Shown here: in pieces, positions 35,376 through 46,703 of the stretch
Layout: every line of letters starts with the position of its first letter
How positions within the stretch are numbered: the first letter of the stretch is position 1
Assembly: GCA_949357655.1 (NCBI GenBank)
Contig: CASHTG010000015.1
Location: 3,596,001-3,660,000 of the forward strand
Origin: Parascedosporium putredinis
Taxonomy: Eukaryota > Ascomycota > Sordariomycetes > Microascales > Microascaceae
Direction of reading: 5' to 3'
DNA length: 64,000 bases
Notes under the pieces: generated by a model
Databases searched by the model: none
Told to the model about the DNA's origin: nothing
Seen by the model: only the letters and a program-made list of their open reading frames with translations
Program-made: the position numbers and the translations under genes

Positions 35376-38300
35376 ATGAAGTCGCTCAACTCGTTCGCCA
35401 GCTCCGTCAACCGAGGAGCACCCAGCGACGAGCCGAGAACAGGCGAGCCGTATGGCCACGACGGAAGCCAGACTAGGCGCCGCGCCGCCGACCAGGCCGA
35501 CGCGCACTCTGCTAGATCCCACCCTCGCAGCTCCAACTCAGGTCCCGGGCCGTCCTCTTACATGTCGGAAAGGGCGGGTTTCCAGAAGGGCAGTAGGATC
35601 CCCGATGAAACCTTCAAGGACCTTAAGGCGGATGTCGTCGTCGCCAGCCTGTACCAAGCCCAGCAGAAGAGGCTCTATGTGTCGCCCTGGAACGTCGGCC
35701 AGGGAGTGGTGCTCAAGAAGTGCAAGAATCACTTTGTGTGCCAGCCTCCAGACCTTTCCATGATTCCCGACGGGGTGTATGACATGGTATCGCAGTTGAA
35801 CGTCAGCGTGAGTACTCCATCCTTTCCCCTTCTTACTCTCTCCACCGCCCTACCAGACACAGCGTAACCTTTCGTCCGAGCTGCATAGCCTCTAACGAAA
35901 AGCCGTGTTGCTAGGTTGCTATGACGGTGAGCACCCCTTGGGTGCAGTCTATAATATCCACCATTCGATCCAGGGACCTGCACGTAAACTCCATTCCTAT
36001 GAAGGACAACTTGAGCCTTCAAGTGCTTCAGAACCTGTCAGATCTCCCTCGGTGCCAAAAGCACCACTTTGCCGCCTTCATAATAGACGCCGGCGTGCTC
36101 GTGGTGTGGGACGACGACCCCAACAACATCATACAACGAATCGCCAAGCTTGAGGCCGACATTGTTTCCCTTGTGTGGACGGCGGAGGAGGATGACGACG
36201 ACGACGAATCGTCCAAGGAAGTGATTAGGTACCATGGAGACATGGAGGAGGGCGAAATCTTGGAGGTTAGGCCGATCCGGCTCACCAAATCCATCATGGT
36301 CGCGCTCTCTCTCACGTTGACCGTCGTGTGTCTGGGTTTGGGTTGGAGGGCGCTGGCGCTCCAAATCATGTTGGACGGGTATTACCTGCGATTGTTGCTC
36401 CTCATCGTATCCCCGATGCAACTCTTTGTCAGTTTGGTAAGTCCATCTCCCTCCTTTACCCACCTTTTCCTTCCGTGAGAAACGAGCTTACCGCTCTCGT
36501 CTATTCACGCTGGGTCTTGGCTCCGAGCACATTTTGCTAACAATACCCAACGCGACCAGTTCTTCTTCCAAACCGTCATCGGTAACCTATTCCAAATCCT
36601 CGGGCCCATCTCCGCGGTGAACGGAAACTCCCGCCACTACTCCGGCAAGGCGCCCCGCGGCTTACCCGCGACGATTTCCTACCCCACGTCACGATCCAGA
36701 TGCCCGTCTACAAAGAAGGCCTCAACGCTGTTATCCGACCCACCATTGCCTCCCTCAAGGCCGCCATCTCCACCTACGAGATGCAAGGGGCACCGCAAAT
36801 ATCTTTGTCAATGACGACGGCATGCAGTGCATAGACCCGGCCTTGGCCGAGGCGAGGCGCGACTTTTACGAGGAGCATAGCATCGGCTGGGTCTCGCGGC
36901 CCCCTCACAACCCAAATCCCAAGGACGACAAGGCGAGGCAATTCGTGCGCAAGGGCAAGTTCAAGAAAGCCTCCAACATGAACTACTGCCTCTCGACAAG
37001 CAACAAGATCGAGGATAAGCTCCGCCGGATCGAGCGCCCCGACGGGTGGACCCAGCAGGAGGAGGAGGCTGCCTATGAGGAGTGCCTGGAAGAGGTCATC
37101 CGAGAGTCAGACGGCGAGACCTGGGCCGGCGGGAACATTCGCATGGGTGATTACATTCTGCTTGTAGACTCGGACACTCGCGTACCCAGAGATTGTCTCC
37201 TAGACGCCGTGAGCGAGATGGAACAGTCGCCAGAGGTCGCCATCATCCAGCACACCTCGGGCGTGATGACGGTCACGGACTCTTTCTTTGAGCAAGCGTA
37301 AGGACATTCTTATGATTGAGCCCCTTATCGTTTATCCCCCAATTCCTGGTAGATGCCCAAAATATCAGCATCCATTACTAACGTTGAATCTAGTGTCACC
37401 TGGTTCACCAATCTCATTTACACGAGCATCAAATTTTGCGTGGCCAACGGCGACATCTGCCCCTTTGTCGGCCACAACGCCATCCTCAGCTGGCGCGCCA
37501 TTCAGGATGCAGCATCCTACGTCGACCCAGACGATGGCCGGGAAAAGTACTGGTCCGAATCCCACGTGTCGGAGGATTTCGACATGGCCCTTCGCCTCCA
37601 ATCAGCCGGCTACATTCTCCGTTTCGCGGCCTACTCCAACGACGAGTTCGAAGAGGGCGTCTCCTTGACGGTATATGACGAGCTCGCGCGCTGGGAAAAG
37701 TACGCGTTTGGCTGCAACGAGCTGCTCTTCCACCCTCTTCGCTTCTGGTTCGTCCGCGGCCCGTTCGCACCTGTGTTCAAGCAGTTCATCTCTTCCAAGA
37801 TCCACTTCTACCACAAGATCACTATCCTGGCGTATATCGGCACGTATTATGCCATCGGGGCCAGCTGGCTGCTGACTCTGATGAACTACTTCCTCACCGG
37901 TTGGTATTTTGGCTTGTACGACAAGTACTACATTGACTCGTTCGCCATATACCTGTCTATCATTGTCGTTTTCCCGCTCGCAGGCAACTTTGCGTTATCG
38001 ATTCTGAGATACCGGCTCGGGGAGCAGAATCTCTTGGCAGCACGTAAGTCTTGTTTCCCCCTCGTTTTCTGTCTCGCATTGTGCGGGTGAGATGAAAAGA
38101 AAAGATGAGGCGGCTAACCTCATGCGCATGACAGTGTGGACAAACTTCAAATGGATGCCTCTCTTCAGCATCTTCCTGGGCGGGATCTCGCTTCACGTGT
38201 CAAAGGCGCTCCTGTCCCACTTTTTCGAAATCGACATTCAATGGGGCGCCACGGCCAAGGAGGTAGAGAGAGTGAACTTCCTCACCGAGGTTCCGAAGAT

Positions 38301-38493
38301 CTTACGGACGTTTGCGGGCACATTCATCTTCTGCATCGCCTGCACGGCGCTCATCGTGTGCGGATATTACGCCTTCCCATACCAGTGGCAAATCCGCTAC
38401 TTCGCGTCCATATACCCGCTCGCCACGGTAACGGTGTCGCATTTCTGCGTGCCAGTGTTGTTAAATCCGGCCTTGATGAAGTTTACCTTTTAA
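35376..38493 (+). CDS. Membrane glycosyltransferase family 2 polysaccharide synthase, frameshifted
   Basis: Processive GT2 (cellulose/hyaluronan/chitin-synthase-like fold) at the plasma membrane, about 900 aa. Exons 35376-35807, 35915-36436, 36560-37297, 37394-38043 and 38135-38493. The introns are 107, 123, 96 and 91 nt, with CTAAC-type branch sites. Splice phases are 0, 0, 2 and 1, and all join open frames. A cytosolic N-terminus precedes two membrane segments (about residues 268-318). The GT2 core has QMPVYKEGL, NDDG (near 403), VDSDTR (near 522), SEDFDMALRLQ (near 623) and ARWEKYAFG in the QxxRW position (near 664). At least five membrane segments follow, ending LNPALMKFTF. One-base losses are inferred near 36657 and at the G4 run near 36787. 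Resembles the conserved fungal GT2 described as needed for hyphal growth on solid surfaces (ZtGT2/FgGT2); that orthology is inference. Confidence 0.86.
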
Positions 38494-39973
38494 ACCAAGA
38501 AAGAAAGAAGAAGAAGCAGAAGAAACACAAAAGCAGTGATGGGTGACTCGGTTGGAGAGTGGCTCTAACCAGCGGACCGAACGGCACGACCAGCCTTATT
38601 TCCTATGTTTTCATATTTTCGATTTGCAAGAGACAAGAGCCATATATATATATATATATGTAGGATAAAGAAAAAGAAGAAGAGAGGAGGGCGGGAAATA
38701 GAAGGAAGAGAGGAAGGAGTGAGACAGACGCGTCCGACGTAGTTGAGGGCAAGAGCATGGCTGGCCTTTCACACAACGTTGCTGACACAGGACCTTTACT
38801 TGACTTACATAATATAGCGGGCATTTGTAACATTGAACCTGACGTCTTTACTATTTTGACAACAATAATCCCTCTGCCTTTACTGTGTTTGGAGGGTTTT
38901 CATCTTTTCTTTCTCATCTTGACATCGAAAGGGTTATCGAGTTGGTGGGTTTCGATCAAATGGTGACATCAATCGTGCAACGCATGTTTGGATGATTTCC
39001 TACCATTTTCTCGTATTTCCGTCCTGACGAATCAAGCGAAAAAGCCTTCGTTCGCAAGAACCAAGAATCGGGTCCGAACCTCAAACTCCGTGCCTGTCAT
39101 TGGATAGTCTAGCCTCGACCCCATGTTTTCCCCTTCCACCCTCTCTCTCTGCACGGCTCCAATCCGACAAATCCGCTCCGGCCAGACCCCCACCCAATCC
39201 ACGGAAACCCAACGGGGCCTTTTCCGCGGTTCTGGTCCCCAAAGGGGGCTAGAGAAGGACCCGATAGGATGGTTTGCCGAAACACCTGCCAAGATGCAGG
39301 CGGCTCCGGGATCCGATTACTGCTGGGGCTGCCAAGACGCCCACCAAAAACGAATGAAGAATGCGCCAGAACAGAAGAGAAAAGGAAAAATAAGCGAACA
39401 AGCTAGCACCGGTTAGGGCTGGGAGGACCAGCTATTTTCTCCTTTCCCCCTTGACTGGCCCCCAAATGCGAAGGAGGGGGAGGTGAGACGGGGGTGAGAG
39501 GGTGAGAGGGGGCGCTCGGGGAGGGCAGTTCCCTCGTTTTCCCCTCGAAGAACGTAGATTTCCGGGCGGAATTGAGATGTAGACTACGAGAGACCGGTGG
39601 AAACTCATAAAAGGAAAAAAGCCACTTTCTTCCCCCAAGAGGTTGAGTGTGGAGAAGAGGCGGGAAAGAAGAAAAAGGAGCAGCGGGGGAAGACCATCGA
39701 TTACATGGATGGAGGAAAGTTCCGAGGATTGCCAGTTATCTCCTGAGCAAGTGCTCTCTTGTCCTCTTTGCCCCCACCAATGTTCCACAGCACCTGCTGA
39801 GCTAAAATAGGGCAAAGGGCTTCAGAAGAGAAAAAAATTATCCTCCCCTCTGACGCCTTTCCCATGGAAAAACGGCAGAGTTGCATCTGTCGATGCACCC
39901 ATGCATTGCCTACTTGGATCAAGTTTCTGCGTTGTCCCACTCAACCCCCGCCTGAAAGCGGACTAGAAAGCCG
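38494..39973. other. Intergenic: GT2 3' region to tRNA-Arg
   Basis: Contains a TA microsatellite at 38642-38659 in the probable GT2 3' UTR. The remaining sequence has only short unrecognisable frames. The last 100 bp upstream of the tRNA gene show nothing distinctive. Confidence 0.55.
38642..38659. repeat. TA dinucleotide microsatellite
   Basis: About nine AT/TA units, 150 bp after the GT2 stop codon. Confidence 0.93.
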
Positions 39974-40066
39974 GGGCGGCTGGCGCAATGGTAGCGCGTT
40001 GCTCTCCTATCTCATTCGATGAAGAGCGCCAAGCAAAGGTTGCAAGTTCGAGTCTTGCGTCGCTCG
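39974..40066 (+). tRNA. trnR-CCU: tRNA-Arg (anticodon CCT) with 21-nt intron
   Basis: Folds by hand into a full cloverleaf. The acceptor stem GGGCGGC (39974-39980) pairs with GTCGCTC (40059-40065), including two G-U pairs, with discriminator G at 40066. The D-arm is GCGC-AATGGTA-GCGC. The anticodon stem is TTGCT/AGCAA with loop C-T-CCT-A-(intron)-A. The variable loop is AGGTT. The T-arm is GCAAG-TTCGAGT-CTTGC. The intron, 40010-40030, sits between positions 37 and 38, where nuclear tRNA introns lie. It decodes AGG. The internal A box (TGGCGCAATGGTAGCGC) and B box (AAGTTCGAGTCTT) are the pol III promoter. The open frames crossing it are coincidental. Confidence 0.93.
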
Positions 40067-41360
40067 CTGACCTTCTTTTTCCTCGTACACTTTTGTCTTC
40101 CTCGGCTCTTTCTCGAGTCCGTTTGCGTTGTTTATTTTATTTTATTATTTCATTTTATAACGCGCTTTGCCGTCCCTGTTCCCTCCAAAAATTCGGTGGC
40201 ATCGCCTTTCGAGACGATGTGAAGGCGCACATTGTTGCCCCTGTCGCGGAACTGCGGCTCGCTCCTCGAGGCCTAGCCGTAACCGAGAACGGAGGCGATT
40301 GCCCTCATCGCTATGTACTATTATTGCCTGGCCCGAATAGGTGTAGCGAAGCGTATGTGGGCCTTGTTCCAGATTCTGTTTTCAACAGCACATCTGTGGC
40401 ACAACTTCCGCGTCTGTCTCCCAGCCCTCGAATGTGGTTGCATGAGATAACGGGCAAGCTATCCTCTCCTTGGAGGGGGACTGGCCCACACGTCCGTAGT
40501 CCTAGGTGATACATGAATTATTGCTGCTAGTCTGCATATTGATGACAATGTCTCTTTTCTCTCAAACCCATCGGCTTCCATCCGGATTCTTCGTCCCAGG
40601 CTAAAAGGCTACTCGTAATGGGAAATACCAAGATAATCTTCAAGATGACAACTATCAGTAAAAGCGTGCGCACCATCTTCCCTCTTTTATGAGCCACCCT
40701 TTGTCCTCGCTTCAAGTCACCCTCGATCCTTGGTTGGTCGACCACTAATAAACTGCCTGCATCTCCTGCGTGAGCTTCATATTGACCAGGGGTATGCGGC
40801 CTTGTTCCACCCCTGGTTTCCGCGCGTGCGCGGCGGGCGGACTCGGGCGTGGCATGACCACTTCCCTCCCTCGATCTCGGTGTCGAAATTCAGCTGCCAA
40901 GCGGCAGAAAACTCGGGAGATTGAGGCTTCATTGAAGAACCGTGGAGGGTGGGATCACCTCTTCTATCTGCATTGCCTCCGCGCGCTGTCAAGATGGCAC
41001 GCTGCGACTGGCTTTCGTGTGCCACTTCTGCGCCTCCCATTTGTCCCTCCCTCCCAATTCGCTCAAGTCGGTGAAAGGCACTCTGTGGGCGAGGCATGGG
41101 CCATCCTAATCTGTGTCGTGGCGGGGATCGGCTGGGGGACTCGTCTCGTCTTTACTCGCTGGGCCGCAAAGAAAGCCTTAGAGTCAGAGCTTTCAAGGTC
41201 TTCTTTCTATGCCCTTAAGCTGAGAACCTCAAACTGCCAGATCCTTCCACTCATAAATCCTCGGTCTGTGGGGGCAAGTGGCCAAAGGGGGAGGGGTTTC
41301 CCATGTGGATGGGAGCTGTGATCGTAGTCTAAGTATCTGAAATTAAAACCCCATCTAATT
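40067..41360. other. Intergenic: tRNA-Arg to bZIP 3' end
   Basis: No gene recognised. A 183-aa plus-strand frame (40770-41321) has no family motif, and no paired splice sites support it. Confidence 0.5.
40076..40080 (+). terminator. Pol III terminator of tRNA-Arg
   Basis: Run of five T, 10 nt after the tRNA discriminator base, as expected for RNA polymerase III termination. Confidence 0.85.
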
Positions 41361-42233
41361 TTATCGGTCCTCGAGGGCCTGGAAGACCGTTGTATTTCGC
41401 ACCATGCACTCTGACGAGTCTTGACAGCCTATAGCCCGGCGGGCTCGTTGTTCGTCGCCGTGCCCCTGGGCACCTGCGATGATCTGCGCGGCCGTATTGC
41501 AGGGCATCTCATGCGGCGAGGACGCGGCGGAAAAGGTCGCAGGTGGCGACATGCCAAAGTCTCTCGAAGCAGGTGATCGAGGTTGGCTCGCCGCAAAGGG
41601 TGAAACTCGGTGTGCCTTGGGGCCAGGAGAGAACCGTATCCCGGGTGTAGCGTCCCGGCGTCTGAAGGAGATGGTTCTAGTGCTCGAAGAGTGGGCAGTC
41701 CCTGTGTCGATGGGTCGTCTTCGTTGATGAGGTGCTTGAGCGACATAGGTCCAGACGACCCTCGATCAGGCCGGCTACCCGGTCCTGGGCTGATGCTGCC
41801 CCTCGCACTGGGCACGCTGGTTTCGCTCGCCGCCGAGATGCTCCTTCGCGAAGAGCCTGAACCATCTGCCCCGAGGCCCACCAGCCGCCGCGCTTCGAAA
41901 CCGCTTTCCCGCCAGATTTGAGGACACAAGGTACCCCTCGATCTCGTCTTCGGAAACGCCCCTCTGGGTGAGTAAAGATCTTAGGCGGGCATTCTCCACG
42001 GCAACGTCGCGTGCGGCCCGCTGCATCTCCAGAGTGGCGTGAACTCCTTGGCGCTCATATTCCTGGACCTTGCGCTGTAGCGTCTCGACAAATTCTCGGT
42101 GGCGGGCACGGGAACGGCGCTGGTTATCGCGGATGCGTATGGCTGTGGAGTTGTCTGCCGACTGCTGTTCGGATGTCGAAGCAGAAGGGAGAGTCATGTT
42201 AGTAGATGCCTGGGGTTTCAAGCTATGTATCAA
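41361..42233 (-). CDS. bZIP transcription factor, frameshifted
   Basis: Fungal bZIP regulator of about 290 aa. The basic region reads RIRDNQRRSRARHREFVETL, where relatives usually have RARR, then a leucine-zipper-like stretch through VQEYERQGVHATLEMQRAAR and ENARLRSLLTQRGVSEDEIE. The C-terminal block MPCNTAAQIIAGAQGHGDEQ followed by SECMVRNTTVFQALEDR is typical of this Sordariomycete bZIP family and fixes the stop at 41361. The frame must change between the bZIP domain and this block: the middle section (SLKHLINEDDPSTQGLPTLR) lies in another frame, with joins near 41850-41930 and 41540-41580. I cannot say whether one join is an intron. The start is either ATG 42233 or ATG 42197. The target genes and signal are unknown. 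Confidence 0.8.
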
Positions 42234-42689
42234 AAGATTATAAGCCCTGCGCGGTCCAGGTAGGAAGAAAAAACACGGGTACGGAGGAGTAAGAGGAAGA
42301 AGGAAGGGGTGGGTTCAGTCACTCCGCATTGTGGGGGATGAGACTGGTGTGGTGTGGGTGGAGGTCTGCAGCGTGTGTTGTGCCCAGCCTTGGTAAGAAA
42401 AAGTGGCAGCCTGGACATTTGTTGCTCACCTTGGTCTCCTTCATTGTCAGACGGAGGAAAACGGGAACGGGTGGATTCAAGAAGAAGGGGGGCAGAATTC
42501 TTTGCACAAAGGGAAGGGGAGAGAAAAATAAGGAAAATGCAGAGCTAAGGATTATTTACCAATTGAGCATAAAGCCGTTCTCAAAATCCCCGGAAAAGAA
42601 AGAAGCCAGGCCATTTAAGAAGAAGGGAGAGTAGGAAACTAGGGTGACGCAGCGGCGCTTGCATGGTATTATTTGCGAGAAGTAATAGG

Positions 42690-42716
42690 TTTTTTTTTTT
42701 TTTTTTTTTTTTTTTT
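42690..42716. repeat. Poly-T run (27 nt)
   Basis: Longest homopolymer in the window. Could be a retroposed poly-A tail on the minus strand or a promoter tract; no flanking target-site duplication was recognised. Confidence 0.9.
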
Positions 42717-43350
42717 GTTCTCCCTAAGACTAGGAATGGGGCCTTGCGAGCCTTCTCAGCTCCTGGTTCCCTTGGCGGGAAGCATTATTAAGTGGGGAAG
42801 GAGAAAGAAGGATTCGAGTCGGGGCTCGGATCATTATGCCTCCCGGCCGGGATATTCGGAGGTCGGCCATGGACCCGTCCGCCATTTCCCCAGGATTGAG
42901 GGGTTTGGGCATCGGGAGGCCGCCGAGTCTGAACCGCGATTGGGCAAGCAAAGCGAGGAGCTGATTCCGTCATTTGCCATCTGCCACTACGGGCAAAAAA
43001 GAATCTCGGGGGCTAGGGGCAAAGTGCTTGGGGAGATTGAACTGCTTTGCCCATGGGCCTGCTCGTGTCTGGAGACTTGACCCCGACAACCTGCCTGCAA
43101 GGTATTAGTGTGGTGCTTGGTTTTGTGGTGGCCTCCACTTGCTCCTGTTGTGGGCGTTATGTTATCTCCTCTGCAAAAGCCTAATAGGTAGCGCCTAGTC
43201 CATCCTCGGCATGACCATGTCATTGCGTCGTTGACGGGCCCGTCAGCCGACATCAGCCCTCGCATCATACCAACGACACCTGGTTGGAGCAATTCTACGC
43301 CGGTTGCTTACCGGTGCTGGTTGGTCGGCCTCGCATCGCATAGTTACCCT

Positions 43351-43380
43351 AGGGGAGGGGAGGGGAGGGGTGTGGAGGGG
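43351..43380 (+). repeat. G-run tandem repeat, quadruplex-capable
   Basis: Four consecutive GGGGA/GGGGT units followed by GTGTGGAGGGG, giving five G4 runs within 30 bp. This meets the usual G3+N1-7 quadruplex pattern. It is intergenic. Confidence 0.88.
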
Positions 43381-45011
43381 CTTGTTTTCCGTCTGCCAAA
43401 CCCCCAATCCTGCCCTCGGGCCCCTCGTTTTCGCACCCATCTCGGATTGTGCGAGTCAAGAAGCGAACTTAGGGGTTGTTCCAAACGTCGTCGGCAGCTG
43501 TCACACCATGTCGATCCTTGTTTGTTATCCTTGTGGGATTGAGAATGAGTGCTAGACCCGCCTGTCGTGATTGGTGTTTAGCTTTCTTCTGTTTTGTTCC
43601 CTCGCCCTTCCTCGCGAGTGACGAGTGCTAGGGGCTGAGAATTCGATCGATGGGATGGGGCCAAAAGTATTATTGCCAGGCCCCATCCAATGTACCTTGA
43701 CTGGACGACGACGCCATCTTCTTGCCGGGTGGTCTTGGCATATTTCAGCTGGGTATATTTAGAACCTCCGAGCGCGCCAGAAAACCCATGCCTTGCCCAA
43801 ACCTCGTTAACCCCGGGCAGACTGCTCCGGGGGTCAACTCTGGCCTGTCCTCAACCCTCAATCCACTCACAAATAATAGTATCCATAGATCCTGATTTGT
43901 TCTCTCGTCCAGCTCATAAACTGAACGAATGTCAGGGCTAGTTCGTGCAAGGTCCTTTTGTCTGAATGCCCACTTCAGGCGCCACACTGCCGAGCTGTCG
44001 TCCCTTGTTTTGTCCCTTAATAAAATGAACCCGAGATCTCTTTTGTGACTGTTTTGAGCCACCATCGCGAGCTGGCTTTCGGTCTTCTTTTGAGATGCAA
44101 AGAAACCGTTCCTCGACCGCTACCCGACAGCTCGGGATGCGATCGGAAGCTGCTTGGTCGTTTCACGGAAATAGAATATGCATCGCATCGTAACGGGAAC
44201 CCTTGACGTGCGGCGCGGGAGCATTAAGCTCAGACGGGAAACCTCGAAACACATTCCACCCCACCCTCCCGCTCACGTCCCATGATGTCCAGCCTTGCCC
44301 TCGCAATGACACCTCATTCAGCAGAGGAAAGTGAGTGTGGGGTTGGTTTGTGGTGCCCTTGATAATAAAGATAAGGCGAGCGCAAGGTATGCTGGGCGGG
44401 CTACTTTAATCCCTCGTACCTTTGGAGCCCTATTACACGGATCTGGTTTCCAATGCGATGGGGTAATCTCGCACAAGAAGCCAATCTCAGCACCAAGCTC
44501 CGCGTGGGCGGACCGTCGATACGAGGTGCGTTGCCAGTCACCAAGCAAAAGCAAACCAACGCTATGGTTTCCTAGTTCAGGAGATGGTAGGGGGCATTCA
44601 TGGCGCCTTGCTTGCGAGATATCGATAGCTCGCCTTTCCTACTGCCTCTCCGCGATGAACTGTGGGTCGTGATAGCTGGTTTCGGTAAACGCTTCTGAAT
44701 CCTAGACATTTGACATTTTAGTAATCTACTCCAATGCGGTATGTGGAGCGGGAGGACACATGGGTGTCGTCCTCGGGCTGAAGTTTCAATACCGTCCCAT
44801 CATGCACCCTTGACCTGCATCCCTCTTTCCTTCCAACTCGGCCCTTTCGACTCCGCCTCCAAGACCAGAGAGACTCGTTCTTTCCCCCTCGAGAATAGAA
44901 CGCACCTGCCTTCTTCCCCTCGCTCCTCCAGCTGAGCTGATCTCTCACTTGTTCACTATCCACACTTCTCCACCTGCATTCTTCCCCTTTCTGTGCTCAA
45001 CGAGGCCAAGA

Positions 45012-45610
45012 ATGAGGCAAGCATCCCCCTCCCCCGACACTCAACGTCGAAAGTCATATGCTGCAAAACTACTGCAGCCGCTTGACATCCCTAAGACCGA
45101 CTTCGATGGTAGGAGTTGAGGACTTAGCCATCATCATGTGATTGATCACAGCTGCGATAACTGACTATCCGTTTCACAGTAGTGCCCGAGAGACAGCGAG
45201 CTGTCGCTTCCTTATGGTGCCTTTCAGCGTTGGCTGATCTTGATGCGGAGAGCGCGGCCAGGCATCACACCAGGCTACTGACCCATCACTGTCAGTTTTT
45301 GTTGCACTACCACATCTGCCACTGCCGAGCGTCATCTGCTCCTTGGCGACCCATCTGTGTTTTAAACGAACCGGGTAGCTGCTTCAGATATCGGCTAGTC
45401 TTGAAACCCACGGTTTTCAAAGCTGCAACGCCGACTAATAAAAGAGGGCATGGGCAAGATGCACTAATGCCCTCGTTAGGGGAGAGTAGTTTATGCCCCT
45501 ATATACCCGTTGACATGACATTTGCCAGAAGACGGACGCATGTTCGACTCCTATTGCATCCAAGGCACCTTTGCAAGTTTCATCTGGCCTGCATGTTCAA
45601 TATATCATAG
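45012..45610 (+). CDS. Hypothetical spliced gene, no recognised family
   Basis: Exon 1 is 45012-45108 (MRQASPSPDTQRRKSYAAKL, then LQPLDIPKTDFD). Intron 45109-45179 is 71 nt with donor GTAGGA, a branch-like CTGACTA and acceptor CACAG. Exon 2 continues in phase with VVPERQRAVASLWCLSALAD and runs to TGA at 45610, about 175 aa. The intron size and signals match other genes here, and a pyrimidine-rich leader precedes the ATG; these are the main arguments that it is real. I recognise no domain. Exon 2 becomes less protein-like after about residue 80. A separate frame at 45571-45987 (with LLYWRYTSNQGFRMCTPILD) could be a continuation after an indel, so the end is uncertain. No signal peptide or membrane segment is evident. 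Confidence 0.4.
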
Positions 45611-46703
45611 CGGGCCTCGTTCCGCGCCGTGCTTTCTGGCTCAGCCGGCGGCGGGCGGGTGGAGATCGGACCCGCGAGATATCCACGCATCGCGGCCCGC
45701 CGGATACGGAGGAACATTTGACTTGTCGATCTTGGTTTCTTCGCTTGTTGGATCGATGCAGCCGTACTTTCCATAAGCTGGCTTTGTTATATTGGCGTTA
45801 CACCTCCAATCAGGGGTTCCGTATGTGCACGCCTATCCTGGATGATTCAAGTGAAACTCTTGAGCCTTGGCGTATGGTTGAGTTCATCCGCTCTTACGAT
45901 GTCCAAACCTCACCTCGGGACAGGCTGGGTGTTTGTGTGCGGGGGACTAGATGGGAACATGCATCGGATGTGACAGATGTTGGCTGAAGGCCTGTCTCGC
46001 CATGACAAGTGGGATCAAGACAATGTGCGAAATTGCGCCGTGGGCTGTTATTCGTTCATGGCCATCCGTAATTGGCGATCGACACTTGATACGGAAGGAC
46101 TACTGCGGCTTGATAATAAAAAGACCGGTCCCCTTAGCACACCATCACACGCGAAAAGCAACGTCAGAGGGTTCGCCCAGACCTGGTTGCTATAAATAAG
46201 ATGGGAATAAAAGAAAAAACGTGAGAAGGATTGTCTTTCCCGCAAAGCCACTCTTTCGTGTTTCCTTTTTCCAGATGCTGCAGGATGCCGACGATGGGTC
46301 TTGTTTTTGGGTCCCACGAATGAAGGGTAGGGGTTTATATTGGTCACTATAAACACCTGTGTCATTCATCTAGATTCTTTCTCGATTTCCCCGCTCATAA
46401 GTGTACGCACTTCAACCGTGATAGTGATTCAAGGTGACACCAGGGGCCATACCGGGTATTGGGAGAGGTACTGGATGGATTGAATGGATTGAGACAAAAG
46501 CAACGCCTCCAACCGGGATCGACGAGGTTGACTTTTTCGGGAGGGCTAACTAACAGTTAAAGGCAGTCGGTTCCCCCAGTCTTGAATCCATGGGAAGCAA
46601 TTGTAGATAGTAGTCGCGGCGTGCCGAGTTCAAAGTCGATCTAACTTGCCCTTTCGATTTCAGTTGCACAATTCGTTCGCCACCCTCGGTCGCGTTATTC
46701 GCC
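45611..46703. other. Intergenic / possible tail of hypothetical gene
   Basis: 45611-45987 may be the displaced 3' part of the preceding candidate. The rest is the promoter region of the DUF4419 gene, without recognisable elements. Confidence 0.4.

Larger units (their letters stand above)
42234..45011. other. Gene-free stretch, 2.8 kb, with poly-T and G-run repeats
   Basis: Upstream side of the bZIP gene. Contains a 27-nt T run at 42690-42716 and a G-quadruplex-forming run at 43351-43380. Open frames are short and unrecognised. Positions 44780-44990 are pyrimidine-rich on the + strand and may be the promoter of the next gene candidate. Confidence 0.5.

Noticed and set aside
40770..41321. 183-aa frame as a gene
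   Set aside because: No motif, no similarity to known families, unremarkable composition and no supporting splice signals.
42690..42716. Poly-T as the tail of a retroposed element
   Set aside because: No adjacent element body, reverse transcriptase remnant or target-site duplication was recognised.
45540..45552. B-box-like GTTCGACTCC
   Set aside because: The flanking bases do not form a T stem and no A box lies upstream.
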